From the NCBI RefSeq assembly GCF_900182745.1, contig NZ_FXTY01000001.1, positions 248,001-312,000 on the forward strand: a stretch of 64,000 nt of DNA, read 5' to 3'. Position 1 is the stretch's first letter; each line of letters begins with the position of its first letter. This stretch comes from Shimia sagamensis (GTDB lineage: Bacteria; Pseudomonadota; Alphaproteobacteria; Rhodobacterales; Rhodobacteraceae). Shown here piece after piece: positions 26,780-35,961 of this stretch. A model generated the notes under the pieces. That model ran no database searches. It was not told the origin of the DNA and saw only the letters and a program-made list of their open reading frames with translations. The position numbers were made by a program, and so were the translations under genes.

Positions 26780-27783
26780 GCGGCAGCTCCCACATTGTCG
26801 TAGCGCGCAACCGTCTCGGCAATCAGCCCCGCAAGGCTTTCGCCGCGCGCCCGCGCCGCAAAGGTCAGCGCCATGCGGTGGCTCAATACCGGCCCCGCCA
26901 TGTCCATCACATCCTGCGCATTGGGCGCGAGCCGCCCGTGCAGCAACGCCTGCGCCCGCACCGTCATCATCAAAGCCTGTGCCGCGCGTGGCCCCGGCCC
27001 CCAGACCACGTTTTCCCGCACCGCCTCGGAGGCCGTCTCATCATCCGGGCGACAGGCCCGCACCAGATCCAAAATCAGCTCCATCACGCTTTCGCCCACC
27101 GGCATCCGCCGCAACAAGGTCTGCGCCGCAATCAGCTCCTCAGCCGAAAACACCGCATGTGCCTCTTCCTCAACCACACCTGTGGTGGCCAGCAGAATGT
27201 CACGCTCCGTGTCACGATCCGGATAGGGCACATCAATTTGCACAAGGAACCGGTCCAACTGCGCCTCCGGCAGCGGATAGGTGCCTTCCTGTTCAATTGG
27301 GTTCTGTGTCGCCAAAACATGGAACGGCGCATCCAGCACACGATCCGCCCCTGCCACCGTGACCTGCTTCTCCTGCATCGCCTGCAACAAAGCGGATTGT
27401 GTGCGTGGGCTGGCGCGGTTGATCTCATCCGCCATCAACAGTTGGCAAAAAATCGGCCCGGGCACGAATCGAAATTCCCGCGCACCGCTCTCACCGGTCT
27501 CCAAAACCTCAGAGCCCAAAATATCCGCCGGCATCAAATCCGGCGTAAACTGCACCCGGTTGCCATTGAGCCCCATCACAGTCGACAGCGTGTCCACCAA
27601 CCGGGTTTTGCCCAAGCCCGGCAGGCCAATCAGCAGCGCGTGCCCCCCGCAGAGCAAGGCCGAAAGCGTCAGATCGACAACCTGTTCCTGCCCGATAAAG
27701 CGTTTGGTGATCGCCGCTTTGGCCTCCGCCAATTTGCCGCCCAGCTCTTCAATCTCTGCGACAAGGTTCTCTGCGTCTGCCAT
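26776..27783 (-). CDS. MoxR-family AAA+ ATPase
   Basis: A 335-residue AAA+ chaperone-like ATPase. Walker A is GLPGLGKT, Walker B is LLMADEINRASP, sensor-1 ATQNP and the MoxR helix-2 insert region (LTPDLMPADILGSEV-like, here FTPDLMPADILG) are visible. MoxR ATPases help assemble or activate protein complexes, often delivering metal or remodelling VWA-domain partners. It is the first gene of a four-gene coupled operon and is divergent from the DUF1285 gene at 27869. Confidence 0.94.
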   Translation of the reverse strand: MADAENLVAEIEELGGKLAEAKAAITKRFIGQEQVVDLTLSALLCGGHALLIGLPGLGKTRLVDTLSTVMGLNGNRVQFTPDLMPADILGSEVLETGESGAREFRFVPGPIFCQLLMADEINRASPRTQSALLQAMQEKQVTVAGADRVLDAPFHVLATQNPIEQEGTYPLPEAQLDRFLVQIDVPYPDRDTERDILLATTGVVEEEAHAVFSAEELIAAQTLLRRMPVGESVMELILDLVRACRPDDETASEAVRENVVWGPGPRAAQALMMTVRAQALLHGRLAPNAQDVMDMAGPVLSHRMALTFAARARGESLAGLIAETVARYDNVGAAA

Positions 27784-27868
27784 ACGTGGTCTCCCGTTAC
27801 TCTACCTGCTTACGTTGACAGTAACGCGCTCAGATGAAATGGCAAAAGCAATGAGGGAACAATTTCCT

Positions 27869-28441
27869 GTGAAAGTTGACGCAGACACCATCGCCGCCTC
27901 CGCCACTGCCGCCGTGAAATCGCGCGGCCCGGCGCCTGTGCACCTGTGGAACCCGCCGCATTGTGGCGATCTGGACATGCGCATCGCCCGTGACGGCACG
28001 TGGTTTTATGAAGGCAGCCCCATCAATCGCCTTGCCATGGTGAAGATGTTCTCCAACATCCTGCGCAAAGACGGCGACAATTACGTGCTGGTCACGCCTG
28101 TTGAAAAAGTTGGCATCACCGTTGAAGACGCGCCGTTCATCACGGAAGACTTTGAGGTGACAGGCGCAGGTGACACGCAAGTCCTGACCTTTGAAACCCA
28201 TGTCGGCGACTTTGCCACCGCAGGACCAGACACACCCATTCGCGTTGAAATCGACCCGAACACAGATGAACCCGCCCCCTATGTGACCGTGCGTGCCAAC
28301 CTCGAAGCGCGCATCACCCGCAAAGCGTTTTACCGCCTTGTAGAATTGGGCACACATCAAGAGTTCAGCGGCCAAAGCATGTTTGGCGTGATGTCTGCCG
28401 GCGTGTTCTTCCCATTTCTGCCGTCCGAAGCTCTGGGCTAA
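27869..28441 (+). CDS. DUF1285 domain-containing protein
   Basis: A 190-residue protein of the DUF1285 family, recognised by HLWNPPHCGDLDMRIARDG near the N-terminus and TWFYEGSPINR. The function is unknown. The GTG at 27869 is chosen because GAGGGAA (27854-27860) is ideally spaced. Two in-frame ATGs (27839, 27851) lack a ribosome site and lie close behind a TTGACA hexamer (27815-27820), which may be the -35 box of this gene. Those longer starts would add only 6-10 residues. The gene is divergent from moxR. Confidence 0.85.
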   Translation: MKVDADTIAASATAAVKSRGPAPVHLWNPPHCGDLDMRIARDGTWFYEGSPINRLAMVKMFSNILRKDGDNYVLVTPVEKVGITVEDAPFITEDFEVTGAGDTQVLTFETHVGDFATAGPDTPIRVEIDPNTDEPAPYVTVRANLEARITRKAFYRLVELGTHQEFSGQSMFGVMSAGVFFPFLPSEALG

Positions 28442-28533
28442 GGCAAGCTTCCGCCGAACCATTCAAACTTGCGGAATTTCTGACTGTTTTTGGCTCCTCA
28501 AAGCTGGAATAACCTTCATCAGAGGAGAGCCCC

Positions 28534-29286
28534 ATGCCCAAATTTGCCGCCAACCTGACCATGCTGTTTGCCGAATTTCCGGAGTTGGACCGCTATGAAG
28601 CCGCCGCCGAGGCAGGTTTTGAGGCGGTGGAAATCCTCTTTCCTTATGAGACACCCGCACCGGAAACCCAGCGGGCTTTGCTGCGCAACGGCCTGTCGCT
28701 GGAGCTGATCAACTGCCCGCCGCCCAACTACACCGGCGGCGATCGTGGCTTTGCCGCTGTGCCCGGTCTCGAGGGCCGCTTCCAACGCGATTTCCGCCGC
28801 ACGCTACGCTACGCCGACATGCTGCGTGCCCGCATTGTGCACATCATGGCTGGGGCTGCCTCGGGCGGCGACGCCCGCGCCACCTTTGTGGACAACCTGA
28901 AATGGGCCTGCGACTTTGCGCCCAAACAGCAGCTCACCATCGAGCCGATCAACGATGTTGATATGCCGGGCTACTTCCTGAACAACTTTGACCTTGCCGC
29001 CGAGATACTGGACGAGGTCAACGCGCCCAATCTGGCGCTGCAGTTTGACACCTATCACGCCCATAAAATCCACGGTGATGTGCTGGATTGCTGGGCCAAG
29101 CACAAATCCCGTGTGCGCCATATCCAGATCGGCGGGCTGCCAGATCGCAACGAGCCGGTGAAGTCGAAACACTTCGACTATCCGGCCTTCTTCGAGATGC
29201 TGGATGACAGCGGCTACACCGGCGCCGTCAGCGCCGAATACAACCCGGCCAAGCGCACCGAACAGGGTTTGGGCTGGCTAGGTTGA
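28534..29286 (+). CDS. hyi: hydroxypyruvate isomerase (Hyi family)
   Basis: A 250-residue TIM-barrel protein of the AP endonuclease 2/hydroxypyruvate isomerase family. Typical segments are the N-terminal FAANLTMLFAEFPELDRY, the ligand-rich TIEPINDVDMPGYF (metal Glu), LALQFDTYHAH (Asp/His) and HIQIGGLPDR (His). It interconverts hydroxypyruvate and tartronate semialdehyde in glyoxylate/glycerate metabolism. An AGAGGAGA ribosome site precedes the ATG. It appears monocistronic, with a terminator at 29319-29350. A related isomerase of another pathway cannot be fully excluded. Confidence 0.85.
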   Translation: MPKFAANLTMLFAEFPELDRYEAAAEAGFEAVEILFPYETPAPETQRALLRNGLSLELINCPPPNYTGGDRGFAAVPGLEGRFQRDFRRTLRYADMLRARIVHIMAGAASGGDARATFVDNLKWACDFAPKQQLTIEPINDVDMPGYFLNNFDLAAEILDEVNAPNLALQFDTYHAHKIHGDVLDCWAKHKSRVRHIQIGGLPDRNEPVKSKHFDYPAFFEMLDDSGYTGAVSAEYNPAKRTEQGLGWLG

Positions 29287-29318
29287 ACCCGAATTGGCAC
29301 GAGGCAAAGCCTCGAGCC

Positions 29319-29350
29319 GCGCCCGACCCTCCCCACGGGAGGGCGCTTTT
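29319..29350 (+). terminator. intrinsic terminator after hyi
   Basis: CCCTCCC (29327-29333) pairs with GGGAGGG (29337-29343) over a CAC loop, with an outer GCG/CGC clamp and a TTTT tail (29347-29350). A second small hairpin (CGAGGC/GCCTCG, 29300-29314) lies just ahead. Confidence 0.75.
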
Positions 29351-29394
29351 AGCACCCACCCAGGGTCAGGCGCCCCTCAGCGTCACATTCAAGC

Positions 29395-32193
29395 TCAGTG
29401 CGCCTCCGCCCAATTAGCCCCACGTCCCGCATCCACAATCAACGGCACATCCAGCTTGATGGCAGGCTCAGTGGCCCGCTGCATCACATCCCGCGCCGCT
29501 TCGATGGTCTCGTCCACCGCGGAATCCTCGACCTCAAAGATCAATTCATCGTGCACCTGCAACAGCATCTTGGCGGGCAGGTCCTTAATCGCCTCCGGCA
29601 TGCGGATCATCGCGCGGCGAATGATATCCGCCGCCGTGCCCTGGATCGGCGCATTTATGGCTGCGCGGTAGGCAAAGCTCGCCCGCGGCCCTTTGGCGTT
29701 GATCTCCGGCGTGTGGATTTTGCGGCCAAACAGCGTCTGCACATAGCCGTGTTCTTTGGCAAAAGCTTTGGTGTCATCCATATAGGTGCGAATGCCCGGA
29801 AAGCGCTCAAAGTAGCGGTTGATAAAGTCCTGCGCCTCGCCGCGCGGAATGCGCAGGTTGCGCGCCAGACCAAAACCGGAGATGCCGTAAATCACACCAA
29901 AGTTGATCGCCTTGGCGCGGCTGCGCACCTCGCTGGTCATCTCCTCCATCGGAACGCCAAACACCTCAGACGCGGTCATCGCGTGAATATCGTGTCCATC
30001 CCGGAACGCCGCCTTCAGGGCATCAATCCCCGCCACATGCGCCAGAATGCGCAGTTCGACTTGAGAGTAATCGAGCGAGATCAGCGTCTTGCCTTCCTCC
30101 GCCACAAAGGCTGCGCGAATGCGGCGCCCTTCCTCAGAACGCACCGGAATATTCTGCAGGTTTGGATCAGTGGAGGCCAAACGCCCGGTGTTGGCGCCGG
30201 TCTGTACATAAGAGGTATGCACCCGCCCCGTGTCCGCATTTATATGGGTCTGCAACGCGTCGGTATAGGTCGACTTCAACTTGCTCAACTGCCGCCAATC
30301 CAGCACCAACCCCGGCAGGGCGTGCTCAGTGGCAAGGTCTTCGAGGATATCCACACCGGTGGCATAAGCCCCGGTCTTGCCTTTCTTGCCACCCGGCAGT
30401 TCCAGCTTATCAAACAGGATTTCACCCAGCTGCTTGGGGGAACCCACATTAAACGTGCCCCCCGCCAACTCATGAATTTCCGCCTCCAGCGCCGCCATTT
30501 TCTGCGCAAAAGCATTGGACATCCGGCTCAACGTATCCCGGTCCACTTTAACCCCGTGCCGCTCCATCTGTGCCAGCACCGGCACCAATGGACGTTCCAG
30601 CGTTTCATAGACCGAGGTCACCTGCCGCCGGTGCAGTTTTGGCTTGAACTGCTTCCACAGGCGCAGCGTGACATCCGCATCTTCCGCCGCATAAGGCAGC
30701 GCATCCTCGATTGGCACCTTGTCAAAGGTGATCATGCTTTTGCCGCTGCCAATCAGCGTTTTGATCGGCACGGGTTGGTGGCTCAGATAGCGCTCGGACA
30801 GCGCGTCCATGCCATGATTGTGCTCCCCCGCGTGCAGCGCGTACGACAGCAACATGGTGTCATCAATCGGCGCCACGGTGATGTTGTAATTGGCAAACAC
30901 CTTGCAGTCATATTTGGCGTTCTGGAAAATCTTCAGCACCGCTGGGTCTTCCAGCATCGGCTTCAAGGCGTCCAAAACCTCATTGAGCGGCATCTGCCCT
31001 TCTTGCAGCTCATCGCCGCCGAACAAGTCATCGCTCGCGCCTTTTTTATGGCCAACAGGGATGTAACACGCCTCCCCCGGCTCCACCGACAGGCAAATCC
31101 CCGCCAGTTCCGCCACCATTTCGTTGAGCGAGTTGGTCTCCGTGTCCACCGCCACATAGCCACGTTTCATAATGGCCGCGATCCAACGGTCCAGCGCCGC
31201 ACGATCTTTGACCCACTCGTACTTGGACGCATCAAACGGCACGTCGTCTTCGGCAGGCACGTTGTCGGCTGTCCCAGCCACCGGCTCCGGAATGCTTGGC
31301 GCTTCGACACCCAGCTTATCCGCCGCCCGTTTGATCTGCGTGCGGAACTCCATCTCCGTGAGGAAGCCCAACAGCACCTCTGGCTCTGGATCGCGCACCT
31401 CCAGATCATCAATTGTGAAATCAAGATCCATCTCACAATCCAGCTGTACCAACCGTTTGGACAGCTCAATCTGATCGCGATTCTCAATCAACGACTGGCG
31501 GCGTTTGGGTTGTTTGATCTCTTCTGCGCGATCCAGCAGGCTTTCCAGATCACCATATTCGTTGATCAGCAACGCCGCTGTCTTGATGCCAATGCCCGGA
31601 GCGCCGGGCACGTTGTCCACGCTGTCACCCGCAAGCGCTTGCACATCCACAACCCGCTCCGGCCCCACGCCAAACTTCTCATGTACGCCGTCACGATCAA
31701 TGCGCTTGTTCTTCATCGCATCGAGCATCTCAACGCCGCCGCCAACCAATTGCATCAGGTCTTTGTCCGAGCTGATGATGGTACAGCGCCCCCCGGCCTC
31801 ACGCGCCTGACAGGCCAGCGTGGCAATGATGTCATCCGCCTCAAAGCCCTCGACCTCTTTGCAGGCAATATTGAACGCCTTGGTGGCCGTGCGGGTCAGC
31901 GGGAATTGCGGCACCAAATCTTCCGGCGCAGGCGGCCGGTTGGCTTTGTATTGGTCATACATCTCGTTGCGAAACGACTTTCCGGAATAATCAAAGATCA
32001 CCGCCACATGGGTGGGCGCATCTGGTCCGGAATTGTCCTCGATATAACGCTGCAACATGTTGCTGAACCCAGCCACAGCGCCAATAGGCAGCCCGTCTGA
32101 CTTCCGCGTCAGCGGCGGCAGCGCGTGATAGGCCCGAAAAATAAAGGCCGACCCATCGATCAGATGCAGATGACATCCCTTGCCAAAACTCAT
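29395..32193 (-). CDS. polA: DNA polymerase I
   Basis: A 932-residue family A polymerase with three domains in order: N-terminal 5'-3' exonuclease (LHLIDGSAFIFRAYHALPPL), a 3'-5' proofreading domain with intact Exo I DTE (VAVDTETNSL) and Exo III YAAEDAD, and the polymerase domain with motif A DYSQVELR, O-helix KAINFGVIYGISGFG and motif C QVHDELIFEV. It works in Okazaki-fragment processing and excision repair. The start at 32193 (MSFGKGCHLHLIDG) matches the family; an in-frame ATG 42 bp upstream adds an atypical stretch. It is divergent from the saccharopine module. Confidence 0.97.
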   Translation of the reverse strand: MSFGKGCHLHLIDGSAFIFRAYHALPPLTRKSDGLPIGAVAGFSNMLQRYIEDNSGPDAPTHVAVIFDYSGKSFRNEMYDQYKANRPPAPEDLVPQFPLTRTATKAFNIACKEVEGFEADDIIATLACQAREAGGRCTIISSDKDLMQLVGGGVEMLDAMKNKRIDRDGVHEKFGVGPERVVDVQALAGDSVDNVPGAPGIGIKTAALLINEYGDLESLLDRAEEIKQPKRRQSLIENRDQIELSKRLVQLDCEMDLDFTIDDLEVRDPEPEVLLGFLTEMEFRTQIKRAADKLGVEAPSIPEPVAGTADNVPAEDDVPFDASKYEWVKDRAALDRWIAAIMKRGYVAVDTETNSLNEMVAELAGICLSVEPGEACYIPVGHKKGASDDLFGGDELQEGQMPLNEVLDALKPMLEDPAVLKIFQNAKYDCKVFANYNITVAPIDDTMLLSYALHAGEHNHGMDALSERYLSHQPVPIKTLIGSGKSMITFDKVPIEDALPYAAEDADVTLRLWKQFKPKLHRRQVTSVYETLERPLVPVLAQMERHGVKVDRDTLSRMSNAFAQKMAALEAEIHELAGGTFNVGSPKQLGEILFDKLELPGGKKGKTGAYATGVDILEDLATEHALPGLVLDWRQLSKLKSTYTDALQTHINADTGRVHTSYVQTGANTGRLASTDPNLQNIPVRSEEGRRIRAAFVAEEGKTLISLDYSQVELRILAHVAGIDALKAAFRDGHDIHAMTASEVFGVPMEEMTSEVRSRAKAINFGVIYGISGFGLARNLRIPRGEAQDFINRYFERFPGIRTYMDDTKAFAKEHGYVQTLFGRKIHTPEINAKGPRASFAYRAAINAPIQGTAADIIRRAMIRMPEAIKDLPAKMLLQVHDELIFEVEDSAVDETIEAARDVMQRATEPAIKLDVPLIVDAGRGANWAEAH

Positions 32194-32399
32194 GACGCGC
32201 TCCCCGTTTGGTTTGGCACCTGTTGTGCCATGCACGTGCCCGCACCGCCACCCGGAAAGTGCGCCTAAACGAGCGGTACGATCCGGCCAAACCTACGCCA
32301 AAGAAGCAGCCGTCAGACAGGCCAACGACGCGACGGAGCGGGCCTTGCTTTCGTCGCGGCAGGCTGATCTATGGAAATGCGAATATGAGGGGAACAGAG

Positions 32400-33455
32400 A
32401 TGACTCATCTTTGGGTACGGGCCGAGCAACGGCAAAATGAAGAGCGGGTGGGTCTGACTCCCGACGGCGCCAAGGCGCTTCTGGACAAAGGCATCCGAGT
32501 GACCGTGGAGGAAAGCTCTGTGCGGGCGATCCCAATTGACGGCTACAAGGCGGCAGGCTGTGACATCGCAGCAGAAAACAGCTGGCCTGACGCGCCCCGC
32601 GACGCAATTATCTTTGGTCTCAAAGAACTGCCCGAAGATGGCACCCCCCTGCCACACCGCCACATCATGTTTGGCCACGCCTTCAAGGGGCAGCACTCCG
32701 GTGTGGCCCTGCTGAAACGTTTCAAGGCGGGCGGCGGCACACTTTATGATCTCGAATATCTGGTTGCTGAAAATGGCCGCCGCGTCGCCGCCTTTGGCTA
32801 TTGGGCGGGGTATGCTGGTTCTGCTGTGACCCTCAAATCCTGGGCAGCCCAACAACGCGGCGAAATCTGTGGTCCTGTTGGTGTTTACGCAGGCAAAGAC
32901 GCCTTGTTGGCCGAGCTTGGCGCAGAACTGGACGCCCTGTCCAAAGACCGCCCAACTGCCATGGTGATTGGGGCGCTTGGCCGGGTTGGCACCGGTGCAG
33001 CTGATCTGCTCGAAGCGATGGGCTGTTCGGTCACCAAATGGGACATGGCCGAAACTGCCTCCGGCGGGCCATTTCCGGAAATCCTCGACCACAACCTGTT
33101 CTTAAACTGCATCTTTGCCCGCCCCGGAACCCCCGTGTTTGTGCCGCAGGAAGCGCTCAATGCAGACCGCAAGCTCACCGCCATTGGTGACGTGGCTTGC
33201 GACCCGGACAGCGATTACAACCCGGTGCCGGTTTATGACCGCGCCACCACATGGGACGCACCCGCTCTACGCGTGGCTGACGCGCCCGTGCTGGACGTCA
33301 TGGCGATCGACAACCTGCCATCCATGCTGCCGGTGGAAAGTTCCGAGGACTACGCCGCGCAATTGCTCGAAACACTGTTGAAACTCGATGACCTCAGCGA
33401 CGGTGTCTGGACCCGCGCCGAGGCTGATTTTATCACCCATTCCAAAGACCTCTGA
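32400..33455 (+). CDS. saccharopine dehydrogenase, NAD+, L-lysine-forming type (Lys1-like)
   Basis: A 351-residue enzyme of the alanine dehydrogenase/PNT-like fold, like yeast Lys1. The putative catalytic pair is K75 (FGLKELPE) and H93 (MFGHAFKG), matching K77/H96 of the yeast enzyme from memory. The Rossmann segment is AMVIGALGRVGTGA. In a catabolic setting it would run as the lysine-2-oxoglutarate reductase step, joining lysine and 2-oxoglutarate into saccharopine. The ATG at 32400 has AGGGGA just upstream. The companion saccharopine oxidoreductase starts 13 bp downstream and a LysE exporter follows. Confidence 0.85.
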   Translation: MTHLWVRAEQRQNEERVGLTPDGAKALLDKGIRVTVEESSVRAIPIDGYKAAGCDIAAENSWPDAPRDAIIFGLKELPEDGTPLPHRHIMFGHAFKGQHSGVALLKRFKAGGGTLYDLEYLVAENGRRVAAFGYWAGYAGSAVTLKSWAAQQRGEICGPVGVYAGKDALLAELGAELDALSKDRPTAMVIGALGRVGTGAADLLEAMGCSVTKWDMAETASGGPFPEILDHNLFLNCIFARPGTPVFVPQEALNADRKLTAIGDVACDPDSDYNPVPVYDRATTWDAPALRVADAPVLDVMAIDNLPSMLPVESSEDYAAQLLETLLKLDDLSDGVWTRAEADFITHSKDL

Positions 33456-33468
33456 GGGGAGAGACAAC

Positions 33469-34611
33469 ATGACAATCCACTGGTGTGGCACCGGCCTCTC
33501 GGCCATTCCCGGCCTGCGTCGCCTGATCGAAGGTGACCGCGCGGTCACCGTCTGGAACCGAACCGTTGAGAAAGCACAAGAGGCCGTAGGGGATCTGACG
33601 AAAGACATCCGCGCCTTTGACATCGACGCCCTAGGGGCCGTGCTAGAGTCTGGCGACGTGGTGGTTTCTATGCTGCCCGGCGACTGGCACGTGCCACTGG
33701 CGGAGCTTTGCATCGAGAAAGGCGCGAATTTTGTCAGCTCGTCTTACATCGCGCCGGAAATGAAAGCACTCAACGCCAAAGCCAAAGAGGCCGGTGTGGC
33801 TTGCGTGAACGAAGTGGGCCTGGACCCGGGCATCGACCACCTGATGGCCCATGCTTTGGTGGCAGACTACCGCGCCTCTGACGCTTACGATGCGGACAAC
33901 GCCATCAGCTTCATCAGCTACTGCGGCGGCATCCCGAAAATCGCCAACCCGTTCCGCTACAAATTCAGCTGGTCCCCCCTCGGCGTGCTCAAAGCCCTGC
34001 GCTCCCCGTCCCGCTCGATCCGCGATGGCAAACCGCTGGACGTGAACCGCCCCTGGGACGCAATCAGCAGCTATGAGGCCCCGCTAGCCACGGCCGAGAC
34101 CTTCGAGGTCTACCCAAACCGCGACAGCATCCCGTTTATGGAAGACTACAAATTTGACCCGGACTGGAAAGTCGACACCTTTGTGCGCGGCACCCTGCGC
34201 CTGAACGGCTGGACCGAGGCGTGGTCTGATGTTTTCCGCGAGATCGAAACGCTCTCCGGCCCCGAAGGTGACGCACGGCTGAAAGAGATGTCCGATCAGT
34301 TCTGGGATGAAAACTCCTATGACGAAGGCGAGCCGGACCGCGTTGTGCTCTGCGTTGGTTTCAAAGCCGAAAAAGACGGCGCGGACGTCTATCACAAGAC
34401 CTACGCCATGGACGCTTGGGGCGACGAGAACGGCACCGCCATGGCCCGCCTCGTGTCAATCCCGGTCTCCTTGGCCATTGAAGCGGTTCTGGACGACAAG
34501 ATTGCCCCCGGTGTGCACGCGGCGCCGTCTGAGGAAGCGCTGTTTTCCGAGTGGCTCACCCACATCGACGCGCTGGCGCAGCACATGCAAATTATTGATC
34601 ACACCGCCTGA
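33469..34611 (+). CDS. saccharopine dehydrogenase family protein (Lys9-like)
   Basis: A 380-residue saccharopine reductase-type protein with N-terminal Rossmann motif GTGLSAIPG, and the family signature EVGLDPGIDHLMAH in the second half of the Rossmann domain. It would split saccharopine into glutamate and aminoadipate semialdehyde (EC 1.5.1.9/10 type). With the Lys1-like gene 13 bp upstream it forms a split two-gene saccharopine pathway. The start at 33469 has a GGGGAGAG ribosome site. It is followed by a 9-bp stem-loop and then a LysE-family gene. Confidence 0.87.
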   Translation: MTIHWCGTGLSAIPGLRRLIEGDRAVTVWNRTVEKAQEAVGDLTKDIRAFDIDALGAVLESGDVVVSMLPGDWHVPLAELCIEKGANFVSSSYIAPEMKALNAKAKEAGVACVNEVGLDPGIDHLMAHALVADYRASDAYDADNAISFISYCGGIPKIANPFRYKFSWSPLGVLKALRSPSRSIRDGKPLDVNRPWDAISSYEAPLATAETFEVYPNRDSIPFMEDYKFDPDWKVDTFVRGTLRLNGWTEAWSDVFREIETLSGPEGDARLKEMSDQFWDENSYDEGEPDRVVLCVGFKAEKDGADVYHKTYAMDAWGDENGTAMARLVSIPVSLAIEAVLDDKIAPGVHAAPSEEALFSEWLTHIDALAQHMQIIDHTA

Positions 34612-34624
34612 TCGCGTAACTTTT

Positions 34625-34653
34625 GGCGCAGCCTCACATAAAAGGGCTGCGCC
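34625..34653 (+). terminator. stem-loop between saccharopine and LysE genes
   Basis: GGCGCAGCC (34625-34633) pairs perfectly with GGCTGCGCC (34645-34653) over an 11-nt loop. No T-run follows; the LysE gene begins 70 bp later. It may partly uncouple LysE from the saccharopine genes. Confidence 0.5.
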
Positions 34654-34722
34654 CCACTCCCCCTTGCCATTCCCGACAGACTGCGAAATCCTGCCCCACA
34701 ACTTTTGGGAGAGGACCACAAC

Positions 34723-35346
34723 ATGTCATTGGAAACCTGGATTGCCTTTGTGCTGGCCAGCGCCCTGGTTGTGCTGATCCCCGGCCCCAACATTGTTCTG
34801 ACCATCAACCACGCGGTGCGTTCCGGCAAGCGCTCGGGCCTCGCGACCATTCCCGGCATTTCTGCTGGGGCCTTTGTCGGCATGTCTGTGTCGCTGATGG
34901 GCGCAGGTGCGATCCTCTCTGCCTCCACCACGCTTTTTACGCTGATGAAGCTCATTGGCGCAGTGTATCTGATCTGGCTCGGCATCAGCCTATGGCGCGC
35001 GCCAGCTGAAGGCATTGGCTCAAACACAGTGGATCAAAAACCCCTCAAGCCGCTGTTCTGGCAGTCGTTCCTGATCAGCGCACTCAATCCCAAAGGACCG
35101 GCGTTTTACATTGCCTTTGTGCCGCAGTTTGTGACCCTGTCGCAGCCAGTCCTGCCGCAGTTCACCATCCTGATCGCAACTTTTGTGGGTGTGGCCACGC
35201 TCAACACCGTGTTCTGGCTGCTCTGCGCCAACGGGCTGCGCGGGCTGTTCCAACACCCCCGCGCCATGCGGGGCCTCAACCGAGTTGGTGGCGGCTGTCT
35301 GATGGCGGCGGGCGTGTTGACCACACGGATCTCACGCCACACCTAG
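34723..35346 (+). CDS. LysE-family amino acid exporter
   Basis: A 207-residue inner-membrane protein with six hydrophobic helices and the LysE/RhtB signature IPGPNIVLTINHAVRSG near residue 20. The ATG at 34723 is preceded by GGGAGAGG. The family exports amino acids such as lysine, arginine, threonine or homoserine. Its position directly behind the lysine-to-saccharopine genes suggests lysine or aminoadipate as substrate (inference). The gene ends 6 bp before the convergent oxidoreductase gene, with no terminator between. Confidence 0.88.
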   Translation: MSLETWIAFVLASALVVLIPGPNIVLTINHAVRSGKRSGLATIPGISAGAFVGMSVSLMGAGAILSASTTLFTLMKLIGAVYLIWLGISLWRAPAEGIGSNTVDQKPLKPLFWQSFLISALNPKGPAFYIAFVPQFVTLSQPVLPQFTILIATFVGVATLNTVFWLLCANGLRGLFQHPRAMRGLNRVGGGCLMAAGVLTTRISRHT

Positions 35347-35352
35347 CTCAAT

Positions 35353-35946
35353 TTAAGCCGCCTGCGCGCCAATTTTGGCTGCTTGCTTGAGCCACTTCTC
35401 CACAGACCCCGCTTTGGGATCACTGGTGCCATTGAACTGTGTGACCTTTACCGGCTTGATGCCGACAAACTCCAGGATCTGTCGCTGGATCTGCACAATC
35501 ATGGCATTGCGATACATCAGCCGGAAGAACCAGCCCGGCGTATCTGACAACAACAGCACCCGCCCCGTGCGCCCCGTAAGCAACGGCGCAGGCAATCCCA
35601 ATTTGGTGGTGGTACGCGTGTCAAACGTGCGACCCGGCAACAACGCCCGGTCAAACAACCCTTTGAGTTTGGCTGGTAATCCGCCCCACCACATCGGTGT
35701 TGCCACCACCACATGCTCGGACCATTCAATATCGGCCAAGACCTGCTCCAACTCCGGTTCAAGCGGCTTTTGGTTCACATAACCGCCAAAGCCATAATCC
35801 GGATCAAACGTCAAATCATGCAGGTTGGTCAGGCGCACCTGATGCCCGGCCTTGCGCGCCGCATCCGCATAACTTTTGGCAACCGAGCCAGTCAACGACT
35901 CCGCTGCCGGGTGTCCGTTCAAAATGTAAATCCGTTTCTGTGCCAT
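35353..35946 (-). CDS. NAD(P)H-dependent oxidoreductase, flavodoxin-like fold
   Basis: A 197-residue Flavodoxin_2 family quinone/nitro reductase-like enzyme. Visible motifs are ILNGHPAAESL (FMN phosphate loop) and the active-site stretch PMWWGGLPAKLKGLFDR. It probably binds FMN or FAD and reduces quinones or electrophiles with NAD(P)H. It is divergent from a TetR regulator, and three copies of a TTGACCACGGTCAA-type operator lie in the intergenic gap. Regulation by the neighbouring TetR, released by an electrophilic or quinone-like inducer, is likely (inference). Confidence 0.9.
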   Translation of the reverse strand: MAQKRIYILNGHPAAESLTGSVAKSYADAARKAGHQVRLTNLHDLTFDPDYGFGGYVNQKPLEPELEQVLADIEWSEHVVVATPMWWGGLPAKLKGLFDRALLPGRTFDTRTTTKLGLPAPLLTGRTGRVLLLSDTPGWFFRLMYRNAMIVQIQRQILEFVGIKPVKVTQFNGTSDPKAGSVEKWLKQAAKIGAQAA

Positions 35947-35961
35947 TGCGATTCTCCAATA

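Noticed and set aside
27281..27868. A long upstream extension of the DUF1285 gene opposite moxR
   Set aside because: It lies antisense to moxR and lacks family similarity. The DUF1285 domain begins shortly after GTG 27869, which has a strong ribosome site.
29398..32100. A 900-codon open frame on the forward strand, antisense to polA
   Set aside because: It is wholly inside polA, has no ribosome site or recognisable motif, and its residue make-up (very rich in H, R and Q) is typical of the mirror frame of a GC-rich gene. PolA motifs on the other strand are complete.
32194..32399. Riboswitch upstream of the saccharopine genes (for example a lysine riboswitch)
   Set aside because: The gap of about 200 bp has no recognisable lysine-riboswitch core or terminator/antiterminator pair.
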